A stretch of 64,000 nucleotides of DNA from Capsaspora owczarzaki ATCC 30864 (GCF_000151315.2 NW_011887294.1:254266-318265); one strand, 5' to 3'. Shown: positions 14,323 to 27,948, counted from the first letter of the stretch. Translations and numbers: made by a program. Notes: generated by a model not told the origin, from the letters alone.

Positions 14323-15366
14323 ATGTCAAACTCGTTCGACTTCCTGTCCAACCTGTACTCGACCGGGCTCAACCCTTACACTGCCGTTCCTTTGCCTATG
14401 CCTCACAAGGCGTTCGTCCCGCTCGATGCTGCCGACCTGCACTCTGCCGTCGCGCTTGCCCCCGATGCCTCTGCCAACGATCTGCTGCTTGCCCTCCTCT
14501 TCCGCGACCAGCAGCAGCAGCAAGCCATGTACTTGCAGCAACTGGTGCAGGCCCAAGCCCTCCAGCAGCGTCAAGTCCAGCGCCTCCAAGCGCCAGCACT
14601 GCCCAACTGGTCTGAGATGCTCGCATTGGTGGACCAGTCCATCGCCGATGTGCAGGCAGCTGTTTACTCCCGTCGCGTGTCTGACACGACGTCGCTCAGC
14701 TCGGGCGCTTCCCCTTCTTCGAGCAGCAGCAGCGAGCACAGCTTCCCCTTTCTGGACGACGCCGAGACTCTGTCCTCCGGTGCTCAAACGCCCCTGTCGC
14801 CCAGTACCAGCGTGTCAAACTCGACCTCTGGCCCAGCCTCCCCGTCAGACGAGACGCCCGTTCCCAAAAAGAAGGCCGCTCGCTCCCCGTCCGATGCGGC
14901 TGCTCAGCCGTCGACCAAGATTGCCGCCGTCACGGACAGCCAAGGCAACCAGATGATCTGCTCCAACTGCGCCACAACCCACACGACGCTTTGGCGCCGT
15001 GGCGAGACTGGCATTGTCTGCAACGCGTGCGGCTTGTACTTTAAGCTGCACGGCGAAGTCCGCCCCATCAAGCTGCGCAAGGACACCATCCACTCTCGCA
15101 AGCGCAGCAAGCGCAGCAGCGATGATGAAGACGCCAGCGCTGTGCCAGTCGTGAACGCTGGCCGCATTCGCAAGCGGGCCCCAAAAGTCGCAGTCGCTCC
15201 CAACATGGCGGATGCAGTGATTTCTGTTGCCACTGCGCTGCCGGCTCTTCCCCAAGCCCAGACGTGTGATGCTGGCGATGTGAACCAACAAATTGCGCGT
15301 CTGATAATGATGCCAGAGTACTTCACCGCCGCCCCCGTCGAGTTTGTCAGCATGTTCTCTCTGTGA
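14323..15366 (+). CDS. GATA-type zinc-finger transcription factor
   Basis: A single exon, 347 aa from the ATG at 14323, preceded by a long T-rich leader. Residues 1-200 are low complexity (Ala, Gln, Ser), probably an activation region. The single GATA finger spans residues 213-236 (CSNC...CNAC) followed by [18 protein letters not shown] and a basic tail (RKRSKRS), the arrangement that contacts GATA DNA in the nucleus. TLWRR and LYFKLHG are strongly conserved. The loop between Cys pairs is 16 residues, one fewer than the usual CX2C-X17-CX2C. An AATAAA signal lies at 15458-15463. It cannot be assigned to an animal GATA1-6 class because only one finger is present. Confidence 0.93.
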   Translation: MSNSFDFLSNLYSTGLNPYTAVPLPMPHKAFVPLDAADLHSAVALAPDASANDLLLALLFRDQQQQQAMYLQQLVQAQALQQRQVQRLQAPALPNWSEMLALVDQSIADVQAAVYSRRVSDTTSLSSGASPSSSSSSEHSFPFLDDAETLSSGAQTPLSPSTSVSNSTSGPASPSDETPVPKKKAARSPSDAAAQPSTKIAAVTDSQGNQMICSNCATTHTTLWRRGETGIVCNACGLYFKLHGEVRPIKLRKDTIHSRKRSKRSSDDEDASAVPVVNAGRIRKRAPKVAVAPNMADAVISVATALPALPQAQTCDAGDVNQQIARLIMMPEYFTAAPVEFVSMFSL

Positions 15367-15643
15367 GCGCGTAGTTGTTCTTGTGATGATGGTTTGTGTG
15401 TCATGTTATTGCGTTGTGATTTGCCTCCACCTTTGTTTTTCTTTTGCATGAATACCAAATAAAAAGAGATTGAAAAATGACACGATTTTGTTCAAATCTG
15501 TAGTTCCCTGTTTTTCCGCCTCCCCCACCCCCCGCATGTTCTTAAGTTTACGATACATGCGCATCTGTTCACTATATTATTAATCTTTATCAGTCCTGTA
15601 ATCTGAGTTCCAAAACGCGTTTCGCAAGCATCGCTGTTTGGCG

Positions 15644-17636
<1,993 letters not shown>

Positions 17637-18191
17637 CCCAGGCGGGTACAAGGCGTTATGAGTTTTTTTTGGTGGCATGTGTCATTGTAATCATGTTTAT
17701 AAGTAGGTCTTTGACACCTGTGTCTTGCGAGCGGAGCACGCCCAAGCGCGACCAAAGCAAACTCTTTTTGTTTTCTTTTCATTGCCTTTATCGTTCCGTT
17801 CAACGTTATCATCCTCTTATTTTTACTTCATGCCATACTGCAGTAGACTATATCGTACGCTCCATGCCATCACTCTCCAGCACATCCACATTCATTCATT
17901 CTTTTTTCTTCAGTTTTTCAAACCATGCTGCTTTCTCGTATGTCGTTTTGTTTCGCTTTCCCGTGTTTTTGGTTCTTTACTGCCGTTTCTCCTCTTTCCC
18001 CCCTTCTTTCGTCCTTTCTTCCTTTCTCCCTTCTGCTTGCTTGCCGCTGCCGCCGCCGCTGCACTCTCGTCTGCCGTCCGATTCTCTTGTTGTCTCCCCC
18101 CCCATTCTCTCCTCTTTCTCTCCCTTTCTCCTGTCTGTCTGACTAGATGGTTGACTTTCAGACGCGATGGCGTTGCTGCAGCATTGACCTC

Positions 18192-18223
<32 letters not shown>

Positions 18224-18404
18224 CCATGATTCTTCATTGTATTGCTGGGTCTCCACTTTCAACCCTCGAATCCTTCGCTCCCATCCACCCAACTTCCCCA
18301 TCATCCCCATTTTCATCCCAAACACCATCTCGTGTGCCTTGATCCGAGTTCAGCCGACTATTGCCTGCGATCGGAGCAGCAACATTCAACGTCTTCCCCC
18401 CCCT

Positions 18405-18436
<32 letters not shown>

Positions 18437-18516
18437 CACTGCACTTCCATTGCTCTCTTCCATTTGCGCTCTCCCCCCCTCTCCAATGGACAGGTCTCGC
18501 TCCCGCACATCGCTTG
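17637..18516. other. Intergenic and NDUFS7 leader, pyrimidine-rich
   Basis: About 880 bp dominated by C/T on the plus strand, with T runs at 18193-18223 and 18411-18433. An acceptor-like TGGACAG at 18488-18493, just before the NDUFS7 start, may close a leader intron. No gene is seen. Confidence 0.6.
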
Positions 18517-19245
18517 ATGCTTGCACGAACGCTCACCACATCGGCGACCGCGCCGTCCGCGGCCGTTGCGACCCAGCAGACCGTGTTCAAGCCGATCAAG
18601 TCGTCCTTCCCTGCCAGCCTCGCGCCTGCCAACCAGGCCGAGTTTGCGCTGTCAAAGCTCGATGCGCTGGTCAACTGGGGCCGCACCGGATCCGTCTGGC
18701 CGATGACGTTCGGTCTTGCGTGCTGCGCCGTCGAAATGATGCAGGCTGCCGCTGCGCGCTACGACTTTGATCGCTTTGGCATTGTCTTCCGTGCATCGCC
18801 TCGCCAGTCCGACGTCATGATTGTCGCCGGCACCCTCACCAACAAGATGGCGCCTGCCCTCCGCAAGGTCTACGACCAAATGCCCGAGCCCCGATGGGTC
18901 ATTTCCATGGGCTCGTGCGCCAACGGCGGCGGCTACTACCACTACTCGTACGCTGTTGTCCGAGGGTGTAAGTGCCATCAGCATCGAGAAGATGAGATGG
19001 GTGGAGAAAATCGAGAGAATGAGAGAGAAAGAGAAGGAGAGAGAGAGTTTGAGAGGGCGAACAGCTTGCATCTCACACCAAAAATCCGTTTCTTTTTTTT
19101 CGTTGTTACAGGCGATCGTATTGTTCCAGTTGATGTTTACGTCCCCGGCTGCCCACCGACCGCCGAGGCATTGCTGTACGGCATTCTCCAACTGCAAAAG
19201 AAGATCAAGCGATCCAACCAGGCCCAAATGTGGTACCGAAAGTGA
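18517..19245 (+). CDS. NDUFS7: NADH dehydrogenase (complex I) Fe-S subunit 7 / PSST
   Basis: Two exons (18517-18967, 19112-19245) sum to 585 nt, 194 aa. It is nuclear-encoded and imported into mitochondria, with presequence [17 protein letters not shown]7 holds cluster N2, the last Fe-S centre before ubiquinone. All four ligands are visible: the adjacent pair in [10 protein letters not shown], the Cys in GSCANGGG and the Cys in VPGCPPTAE. The blocks [49 protein letters not shown] are nearly invariant. The intron splits the Cys codon of VRGC. Translation could in principle start upstream in the open frame, but the ATG at 18517 gives the expected presequence. Confidence 0.97.
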   Translation: MLARTLTTSATAPSAAVATQQTVFKPIKSSFPASLAPANQAEFALSKLDALVNWGRTGSVWPMTFGLACCAVEMMQAAAARYDFDRFGIVFRASPRQSDVMIVAGTLTNKMAPALRKVYDQMPEPRWVISMGSCANGGGYYHYSYAVVRGCKCHQHREDEMGGENRENEREREGEREFERANSLHLTPKIRFFFFVVTGDRIVPVDVYVPGCPPTAEALLYGILQLQKKIKRSNQAQMWYRK

Positions 19246-19712
19246 AAAAAAAAAAATCCATGCTTCCCGCCAAGAAGTCTCTGTTCCATTGTGTTGTTTA
19301 TGCCCGTCTTTTTCGTTGTATCATTGTCTGTTTTCTTCTTCTCCTTTATTGTTTTCGATGGGTGTGTTGTGTTCTTTTTGTTGTTGTTGCTGGTTTTCTC
19401 TCTCGCCACACAGCACTCCTGTCTGTCAGTGTTTCAATCGAACAACAAAAAACGCTGTTTTGATTTCTCTTCTTGCTCTGACAAGCCCATCAAAGGCAGG
19501 GTGATACCCGAGCTAGTATTCTCGTGCTCGATTGAAGCCATTATGTATCGCTCACCAACCTCCTGAACTCGGTCAGAGAAACTACGCTGAAAGCACTGAG
19601 CTTGAATGATTCTAGAGTACTTTAATTAATACAGTCCTGCAAGACAACTCACATGAGAATTATACGTAGTCCAGCAACCACACCACACACCACAACAGCA
19701 CAAAAAAAAAAT
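19246..19712. other. Convergent 3' region next to the gap
   Basis: NDUFS7 3' flank and, presumably, the 3' part of the minus-strand hydrolase gene whose end is lost in the gap. No coding segment can be assigned between 19246 and 19712. Confidence 0.5.
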
Positions 19713-19812
19713 NNNNNNNNNNNNNNNNNNNNNNNNNNNNNNNNNNNNNNNNNNNNNNNNNNNNNNNNNNNNNNNNNNNNNNNNNNNNNNNNNNNNNNNN
19801 NNNNNNNNNNNN
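19713..19812. other. Assembly gap (100 N)
   Basis: Exactly 100 N, a conventional placeholder length, so the true size is unknown. It interrupts the alpha/beta hydrolase gene. Confidence 0.99.
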
Positions 19813-20564
19813 ACCTCCTTGTCGTGGCGATCGTGGATGAGCAAAAACCGGGAATGCTGCACCTGGTCGACCAACGGCGCGCCTCCGAGAGAATGGGTCA
19901 AGGGGTCGGTGGAGATGGCCAGGCCGACACGCGCCTGGACCTCCTCAAAGAGGTGTGGCATGGCGGCATTTGCCAGACCAATCAGGCCGCCAAATCGCTC
20001 AATGACCTCGTGGTAGGTGGCAGGCCCGCCGATCAAGACAACCTTGCGAATGCCCACATCGAGAAGGCCATTGTGAATCGCGCCGAGCGTGGCGCCCGCG
20101 CCCATCGAATGGCCAATGACGCCCTCGACCTTGTTGCCGCCGCTGGCAACAACCTCGGCAACCTTCTTGAGCGTTTGGCCAAACACGGCCGCGTTGGCCT
20201 TGCCGTCGACGCTCTTGCCGTGGTTGGGCATGTCAATGGCAATCACCCGGCGGTTGCTCTTGACGAGCGGCTCGACAAAGTAGCCGAGCTGCGTGCCACG
20301 ACCTTCCCAGCCGTGCACGAGAATAACGGCAGGGTCGGTGGTTCGTCCCCACGAGTAGAGCTTGATTCCCTGGAGCGATGGCTCCGAGTGTGCCAAATCC
20401 GTCGACGTTGCAGCCAGTCGCTGCTCAAACTCGGGCGGCGTGTAGCGGCGGGGTGTGAAAAAGATGTCGGCTGCCTGGCGCGCGACATAATTGGGCAGAA
20501 GCCAGCCGCCCGCCGAAAAGTAGAGTCGCGAAGCGTACTGCTGGGCCGTTGCGACGGAGGTCAT
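19813..20564 (-). CDS. Alpha/beta hydrolase, C-terminus lost in assembly gap
   Basis: The ATG at 20564 opens a frame that runs about 250 aa into the gap. The segment FFTPRRYTPPEFEQR, then ILVHGWEGRG (oxyanion region), DMPNHGKS and the nucleophile elbow GHSMGAGA (serine), is a classical alpha/beta hydrolase core. LLIHDRHDKE just before the gap is the strand carrying the acidic residue, so only the catalytic His loop and the last helix are missing. The overall pattern resembles bacterial hydrolases with an FxTPRR leader. The substrate is unknown. Upstream lies a (GTGA/GT)n tract at 20570-20622. Confidence 0.82.
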
Positions 20565-21424
20565 GGTTTTGTGTGAGTGTGAGTGAGTGTGTGTGAGTGA
20601 ATGTGTGTGAGTGTGCTGGCGGTGGGGGGGGGGAGCAAGCAAAATGCGTGGCCGTTTGCGGTTTGGTTTGTTTGCTCAGAAGGTAGCGGAAGAAGTGGAG
20701 AAAGCAAGGTGATCTCGAGGCTCCAGAGAGGCAGACACACAAAAGTCAACTCAAAGTTTGAAAACTATTCAATCAAAGATTGAAAGTGGGGAGGGGAAGG
20801 GAGAACCAAAAAAAAAAAAAAGGGAGACTGAGCCAGTTCGAAAAGCGGAAACGGAGGGCTGAAATAGGACGAGCGGAGCGGAAACAAAAAAGCTCCGCGC
20901 AAACCCCCACACGGAGGATTCTTTTTTGGGTTGCACGTTTTCGGGTCGGACCTGAGTGGTGGCTGCTTCCGCTTTGGTACATACAATGTGTAGGAAAAGA
21001 GCTTTTGAAATGTGAGAGTTTGAACGCGTCAGCAGGAATGCGGGGAAGCGGGACGGGGAAGCGGGTAAACCCGAAACGACAAACTTGGATGCGAAATCTC
21101 CCCAATTTCTGAGCGAAACGAACTGTCACCCGACGAAAAGACAGGCCTCAATCCATCCGACGATACAGGGGCCAATAAATGCGTGCGATTCGAATCGCTT
21201 GATGCGAGATTTACCGTGTTGTGTAGTTCGTTTGCCTGTTCGTATCGTATTTTAGTTCTGTTGTCGTGTTGTAACTCAGCTTTGCTCCACCCAGCCTCCT
21301 CGCATGAATCATTCGTACTTGACAAGGTGGGAAAGCAGTCGATCATCTCAAAACTGATATTAACACAAGCAAAACCAGGACAAAAATAAAACACCCCGCC
21401 ACATCTTCAAACCTCAATTCGCTT
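20565..21424. other. Intergenic, hydrolase promoter / RING-E2 3' flank
   Basis: About 860 bp between two minus-strand genes. A (GTGAGT)n tract at 20570-20622, a G run at 20622-20631 and an A13 run at 20809-20821 are seen. No gene is recognised on either strand. Confidence 0.6.
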
Positions 21425-24400
21425 CTACAACCCGGCATCAGACATCGTCAGCGAGTCCAACAGCGGTGTAATGGCCGTAATCTCACTTCGGAGGTCGCCC
21501 ACAGTCGCATCTCTGCCAAACCCGAAAAAGTCCTGCCGCGCGACAGGCAGAGCCGCAGCAAGTTCTGTCGCCCATCCGTCGAGTTGCCTCTTGATGGCGT
21601 CGCGCTTTAGGAAAAAGTGCCGCTTCACAACACTCTCAAAGCCGTTGAATGTGCGCTGGAGCGGACTGCGTATGCCCCACCGCGCGGTCGCCAGATAGAG
21701 GTTTCGGTTGTAGCGCTTGGACTCGACCGCATTGTTCCGCAGCCCTGGCTCGTTGTAAAACGGCTCTTGCACCAACACGAGCGACTGGATGGAGACGAGC
21801 ACCTGGAGGAGGGTCGCCGTTGCCGTCCAGCTCGGCCCCTCCCAAGTGTTGAGGAGCGACAGGCAGACCTTGCCGCAGTTGTACAGGTTGGGATTAAACC
21901 TCACAGTACCGTTGCCCGTTGTGAGGAACTGCACGCGCGGAGGCTCTTGAGGGTAGGTCCAAGACACCCAAATGTCGAAAAAGAACAGACCGTTCTCATA
22001 TGGAGTGCCCTCTGGTCCAATAATTAACGCGCGAAGCACGTCATTGCGCGAATCGTCCACACCTGTGGTTGGTTGATGCAACAGTAGGGAAGAAAAAAAG
22101 CAAGCCAAATCAACAAAAGGAACAAAAAAAATCAGTCGGAATCGAAGGTGGACGGCGGAGGCTTCTCTGCCCACTTACGCAAAAACACGGACGATGCCCA
22201 AGCGACGGGGAGAGCGGTGGAAAGTGCCATGAGTTCCTGTTTGGGAGAAGAAAAAAAAGAAAAAGACAAATGCCAGGAAAGAGGATGAGGATTATGCAAA
22301 CCAATTTTGCTCATCGGGTACGATCATCTTGCAAAACACAAAACAAACAAAAAAAAACCGTGCACACCTTGAAGAGGCGCGGCATGCGCGTGCGAGATGC
22401 ACCGCTGGGTGGTGGTTTGTCAAACATAGGGCGGTATGTGTGCGCCGCAGCCAGGCCTGCAATCGATTCAAACCGGAGCGGGGACAAGGCGCTCACATAG
22501 CGATCAGCCTCAGAAACAACAGCTGCAGACGCGGCACTGACTGGAGCGGCCGAGGAGGAGGAGGACGACGACGATGCAGGGGTTGACGACGACGACGCTT
22601 GAGAAGTAGTCGTCAAGCTTCGGCTGCTCCGTGGGGCCGGGCGTGCTGCGGCTGTGGCATCTGCCGAGTCCTGTTGCGGTTGCGAAGCAGGTTGAGATGA
22701 CGAATCATCTGTCGTCCCCATCGAGCTTGACACCTTTGAAAGCTCCTTTTGAGCAGTCCGCGCGACTTCGACGGCTTGCTGAACATCACGACAGAGGCCC
22801 ACAATCTCGAGACACAGGCGGTACGTCGCGCCCATCTCGTCGTTCTCCGCCACCGCTGTGCCAGCGTCCTGCATCTTGCTGGTGGACTGCAAAAAGAAGC
22901 TGGCTTGAGTCTCAAAGCTGCGGAGCAGTGCAGCAATGCAGGTACTCGATTCGCCCGGCGCCGACTGGCGTGGCTCGAGACTCGGCGCGGCGCTCTCGTC
23001 CACCAGCGTGCCGGTACTCGTGAGTTTGGCGGGACCATCACCAGTGGGAGCATCCTCGATGAGTGTGCCGCTGCGGGTGAATTTTGCCGGGCCTGCTGCG
23101 CTTGCTTCCTTTGCATTATTGTTGCCTTTGGACTTGGCAGGACTGCGCCCACCAGAGCTCACTTTTGACAAGAGTGCAGGCGGCTGCTCCGGCGCTGGAG
23201 CAGCACCAAGTTGAATGGCCGCAACAGCCATGGCCAAGGTTCCCTGCAGGTTCATTGTGGTCAGACTAATCAAGTCTGGATGCGTTGCGCACACACTCAA
23301 CAGCCCGAAAACGGCGTAGCAAATCTCGCGCCGGTCTGCCAGCTCCATCATGCTGTCGTTTCTCAGAAAGGCGACTAGCAGCTCTGTCAACTCTGATCGG
23401 AGTACCATCGGCAGCAGGAACGGCGGGATGGGGTGGGTGAACATGGCGGGAGATGCAGCTACGCCTTCCAGAATGTCCGCATCGGGATGTGCGCTACTAG
23501 GCGCAGACGCACCCAACCATCCTGCACCATAGGTCGTGTCCAGCCTTTCAAGAAGGCGAGTGATGTCGACTAAAACTCGCGCCAGCTGCGAGTCTTCCTT
23601 CCACGACGAAACGAGACTGCTGGCCGTTGTCGAATACGTGGCGTACTGCTCGTTTCCGGCATATCCCGTTCCCCGCGAGCCTATTGGCTGCGACACTAAT
23701 GATTTCGCGCAAGTCCCAGCAGCAGAATAGAGTAAGATTTTTGCCAAAAAACCCCCAACAACAAACAAACAAACAAACAAACAAACAAACACTGCCCCCA
23801 TTGTTGATGAAGATTCCATACCATTCGACAGGTGCTGACCTCGTCCCCGACCGCGACCCCGACCTCGACCTCGACCTCGGCCTCGATCTGCTGCTTCGCT
23901 CGGAACGGACTGCATGGGCGGCGGCTGCTGGCTGGCGCCGATGGTGGCTTGCGGCTTTTGCTCTGGACGGTAAAGGATCGCCTCAACCAAGGCCAGCTGG
24001 CGAGCTAGCATGACGGCAAACACGGCAGGGCAGTGGTGAGCCTGAGGTGCGCGCTGGCGAGTTGGCAAGACAGCCAGACACCCAATGCAGAGGTTGGTGT
24101 TGCACGCAGCGCAAGTGTGGTGCATGCGACCGATCGGTGCATCCAACATTGTAGCATTGGTCGTTTGGGGATACTCGTACAGGGTCACAGACTGCTGGCA
24201 GGTCGGGCACTGCGGGGCGATCGGCTTCAGACACGCCGCTATGGCATGAAGGCTGCTGCCCGCAATCGCATACGTGCTCTTGCGGTCGCTCTTGTCGGGC
24301 TGGACGTTTGCAGCGCTGGTGGATGCAAGGCCGAGCATGGCCGGGGTCGGCGGAGAATAGATGGTTTGCATGAAGCGACCCAGCCACTTGGCGCGCAGCT

Positions 24401-25448
24401 GGGTGAAGGCGTCGTCAGCAGTCTGCAGCTCTGTCGTTGCTGCTTTGGTCAGGGAGGGCAGGGTGCCGCTAGCAGCAGCAGCAGCAGCAACAGCAGCTTT
24501 GGCCGCGGCATTGCGCCTTCCACGAGTTCTGGGCGACTCAGCGACGCTGCTGCTGCCAGCAAAGTGGTGATGGAGCATGCGACTCATGTCGCGGGAAGAC
24601 AGGTACTTGCCGCACCTTGCGACAGGGCACACGACCAAGCCGAGCTCGGAAGGCAGAATGTGCGTGGTCACAGTCGAGTCCACGCAACGCGGACACAGCC
24701 GATGCAAGCAGACGTCCAGAACGTAAACCCCTTCAGAGCTCACCCCGGTTTTGCAACCCGCGCATCGGGTGGTTCCATCGGCAAACGTCGCAGCACTCGC
24801 GTTGACCTCGTCCAGCAGAACACACGGCTCGTCGTCATCGTTTGCCACAATGGTTGAGCTCGCACGCAAGCCCAGCAAACTCGACGGGGCAGCAGCAGTC
24901 TTGGAGACGGCAAGGATCACGACATCGTCGTCGTCGGTGTCCTCCGCGCCCTTCTTGTGCTGAGACCGTGGCTGAGGATGAGGTTGGGGTTCACCCTGCG
25001 ACAAGACCTCGTTGATCTCTTCTTCTTCGGGGAGGGTCGGCTCGGTCGCGGCTCTGCTCAGCACCACGATTTTGCGCGGGAAATTTCGCTCCTCCGCATC
25101 GTCCTCATCGTTGAGGTCGTGGCTCCGTGTGCGCTTGCTGGTCATCACGACGCTCGCGGCTCCATGGACTTCAACATCGCCGCTGCCATCGACGACGAGC
25201 ACAGGGTTCGACGACGAGGCGGTGGCGGGGCTGCCTGGCGCCGTTCCAGCGCGAGAGCTGCTTCTGCTGCGGGTGATTCGCACGCTACTGCCGAGAACGG
25301 GCAGCACGCGTCCGTCCGCAGACGTGTCCATCGCAACGCATGTGATGCTTGAGCTGCGTGACATCCTGGTGCTGGTCTCCGGGTCGATGAGCAGGGCGTC
25401 CGAGCTGCTGTCCGCGTCCAAAACACAAGCTGTGCTGTTCCCAGCCAT
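21425..25448 (-). CDS. RING and RING2-like protein fused to a BIRC6/UBE2O-type E2 (UBC) domain
   Basis: Four exons (25448-23822, 23680-22368, 22236-22179, 22062-21425) sum to 3636 nt, 1211 aa. Residues 1-225 are acidic/Ser-rich. A RING spans about 229-283 (CAGC, CLHRLCPRC, CPVARC). A second cysteine cluster at about 411-476 (CPTC...HHTCAACNTNLCIGC...HHC) resembles the RING2 of RBR ligases, but the RBR catalytic Cys position (GCNHM) reads GRMHH. An (RG)8 run lies at about 525-540. A helical middle contains two similar segments (PAKFTRSGTLIEDAPTGD, PAKLTSTGTLVDE). The C-terminal UBC domain (about 981-1170) matches BIRC6: ELMALSTALPV, GPEGTPYENG, RFNPNLYNCGKVCLSLLNTW with catalytic Cys about 1064, and LVLVQEPFYNEPG. 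This predicts one polypeptide combining E3-like recognition and E2 thioester chemistry. Confidence 0.85.
23759..23790. repeat. (AAAC)n tetranucleotide tract in RING-E2 intron 1
   Basis: About eight AAAC units in the 141-bp intron between 23822 and 23680. A similar tract occurs in septin intron 1 (55973-55997). Confidence 0.9.
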
Positions 25449-25486
25449 TTTGGCCTGCAAAAAAGAGAACGAAAGGTTTGTTGGAG

Positions 25487-25518
<32 letters not shown>

Positions 25519-25598
25519 GATGAGAGTCGAGTTTAGTTTAGTTGAACTTCTATTGTAGGATGATGCTATTTGAGCCAAAGACAACACAAGCCATAACG

Positions 25599-27218
25599 TT
25601 ATGGCTGGTCGTCGGCTGGGAGAACGGGCGGTTGGGCGGCGACCAGCGATTCGGAAGGTTGCTCGCACGCGCATCCGGCGGGATCGGTGCAGCTGGTGAC
25701 GGTGGACACGAGTCTAGCATACTCGGACAAGGCATCGACGCCAGTGGTTGTCTCCGGGGCAATTTGCACGACCAGCTTGCCGCGGGCGCGACCACTCGCA
25801 AGTGTCGAAATTGCCTGCTGAACATCGGACTGGGTGAACTGCAGCACGCGACCGAGATGAGGCACGACCACGCCCTGCTGCACCAGCTGGCAGCACGCCA
25901 GCAAATCCTCGTCGGATATTTGCACATTGATGAAATAGTACGCTGGACCCGACACTAGGCTCCAAAGCTTGTGTTTCAAAAACGCGCCGCTCAGCGCCGC
26001 CACACGCGATGACTATCACAAAAGGACGAAAAAAAACCAAGCCAAAAAAAGTATTCATCAGAACGGATGCACGGAGATGTGAGTGAGAGTGCAAGTTTTC
26101 GGCATGGCCACGCACTCGGCGAAACACGCCTGTTTACCGAAAGCTCTGGCGTTCCGACAGACACTGTGAGCAGCCGACCGCCATGCGAGAGCACTTGTGA
26201 GGCCATCTCATAAGTCCTGTCAGCACCAACCGTGTCAAAGATCACGTCATAGATGTGCTGGAGGGAGGATGGCTGCGCGGCGGCTTGAGTTTCGCCTATT
26301 GGAGCCCACCACTGCTGCGTTTGGTAATCAATCACATTGTGCGCACCCAAGCTCCGCACAAAGTCGGCATTGGCCCCCGAACAAGTCGCCGACACGACAG
26401 CTCCGAGATGCACGGCAATCTGTACAGCAAAATGGCCTGTTTTTTTTTTTGGAACGGCGGATCAGCCCAGAGGTGAAGTGCTCGTGGTGAGCACAAGTAC
26501 ACGACACTTGACTTGTGATGCTGATCGATATCACCACTTGCTTGGATTGCAACTCGGTCAGGACGCAACTCACCAATTCCACCGCTGCCGCCCAAGACTA
26601 GCACTCTCTCGCCGGCCTTGACATTAGCTTGAGCTAGCCCTTGATACGCTGCCAGCATGGCCGTCGGCAATGCGGCGGCAATGTGGAATGGCACGCCGTT
26701 GGGCAACGGGGCAACCCATTCTTCGAGACACACAACATATTCGGCCATTGCACCGCCAACAAAGCGCGTCGCGCCAAATACGAAATCGCCCTCCTTGAAG
26801 CGACCACTGCATGCTTGCCCAATCCCGACGACAATGCCGGCAAAGTCGCATCCCGGAATCATTGGCACCTTCTACCAATCCAAATTGTTCAGATTGGCGT
26901 GAGAAATTCAGCGTCATTTGCTGGGTGCGTGCTGGGCCTTACCGACATCATCCAAAATTCGCCTCGCATTGATTTGACTATGCGAGAAGAAGATCAGACG
27001 GTGTGGTGCAAGAGTGTTACGTGAGCGCAAATCTGAATGAATGGGAGTGCAGGTACAGTACCAGACAAACCAACGAACGCACCATCGAGCCCGCTGAGCG
27101 AGGCCGCAACCACCTTGATGAGCAAGGCTCTTCGTTTGACCAGCTTGGGGACAACAACATGGTCAAACACGTTGATGTGGTCGAACTGACCAAACTGCAA
27201 GAGCACCACGCCGCGCAT
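25599..27218 (-). CDS. MDR-family zinc-type alcohol dehydrogenase / quinone oxidoreductase-like
   Basis: Five exons (27218-27062, 26977-26943, 26871-26574, 26436-26138, 26012-25599) sum to 1203 nt, 400 aa. It starts MRGVVLLQFG as in many MDR enzymes. The N-terminal catalytic domain carries VPMIPGCDFAGIVVGIG, GDFVFG and AAALPTAMLAAYQGL. The Rossmann motif GGSGGIG/HFAVQIAVHLGA spans the exon 3-4 junction and binds NAD(P)H. LGAHNVIDY and IFDTVGADRTYE follow, and the C-terminal segment has YYFINVQISDEDLL and GRVLQFTQSDVQQAI...RARGKLVVQI. No catalytic-zinc Cys/His set is apparent, so a quinone-oxidoreductase or RTN4IP1-like reductase is likelier than an alcohol dehydrogenase. The last 45 residues (Cys/Pro-rich) are extra. 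Exon 2 is only 35 nt. The substrate is unknown. Confidence 0.85.
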
Positions 27219-27948
27219 TTCGACCTCGACGAAGTTTACTTTGGCCCGATGGCGGTGATCTGTGACTTTGCAAACAGAACACACTGAGGCGTTAGACAAC
27301 TATTGAGAATCAGACACGTCATCAGACTGCGACTGGGCGCCACTTGGACGGCGACCCACAATGGAAACGCAGAAATAGACTGAAACAACACTGCGCCGCT
27401 TTGGGCAATCGCGACTACCGCAGCTTGATCGCCACATAAAACTACAATACACGGTTGCAGCGGGGCCTTTCGCAATACCACGTAGAGCCTCTCTAGAAAT
27501 CGTGTTAGAGCGTCCTTGCCGCCAGTTTGAGAAGGTGGCCAGCTTGACAATGGCTGGACCGCCGGTAGGTGCAGCAGACATTCAGCAACCCTTTTCCTCC
27601 TCTTCTTCTTTATTGCATCTTCTTCTATTCCCGACCAACGACATTTTCGATCAAGATCTTTCTACTTTTCTGTTCTCGGTTGGTGCTGTTCTTGTATGAA
27701 GAGCGAAACGAGCTTCACGACAACGCGTTGAAATTTGCATACTTTTGGCGAATTTTCAATCCGAATCCCCGCTCTTCCCGAGCTGTACCGGCATATTCGT
27801 TGTCGTGTAATGCGTGCCAATACTGTATCACTGCACTTGCTTGATTCATGTCATGAATACAAACAGAGATCACTTTGAATTCCAGCATTCATTCCTATTT
27901 CTTTTTTTTTTTCTTTTTTTTTTTTCCTTATTATTTTTTTTTGCTGGG
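27219..27948. promoter_or_regulatory. Divergent promoter region, MDR gene / dynein heavy chain
   Basis: 730 bp between two divergent starts. The dynein side is T-rich (27901-27942). A 93-codon minus-strand ORF at 27581-27300 is listed separately. No TATA box or other motif is confidently seen. Confidence 0.5.
27300..27581 (-). CDS. Small hypothetical ORF, 93 aa
   Basis: An ATG-to-TAG frame beginning MSAAPTGGPAIVKLATFSNW, lying upstream of the MDR gene on the same strand. The opening is faintly like PEX11-type N-termini (KLATFSN), but the rest shows no recognisable domain and codon use is not typical of neighbouring genes. It may be an unspliced leader exon, a separate small gene or chance. 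Confidence 0.2.
   Translation of the reverse strand: MSAAPTGGPAIVKLATFSNWRQGRSNTISREALRGIAKGPAATVYCSFMWRSSCGSRDCPKRRSVVSVYFCVSIVGRRPSGAQSQSDDVSDSQ

Noticed and set aside
20780-21129. Possible gene between the hydrolase and the RING-E2 gene
   Set aside because: Short frames on both strands lack domains, splice signals or codon bias. It is best treated as intergenic.
22936-25536. Plus-strand ORFs opposite the RING-E2 gene
   Set aside because: They are antisense shadows. The minus strand shows zinc-cluster and UBC motifs in one splice-consistent frame.
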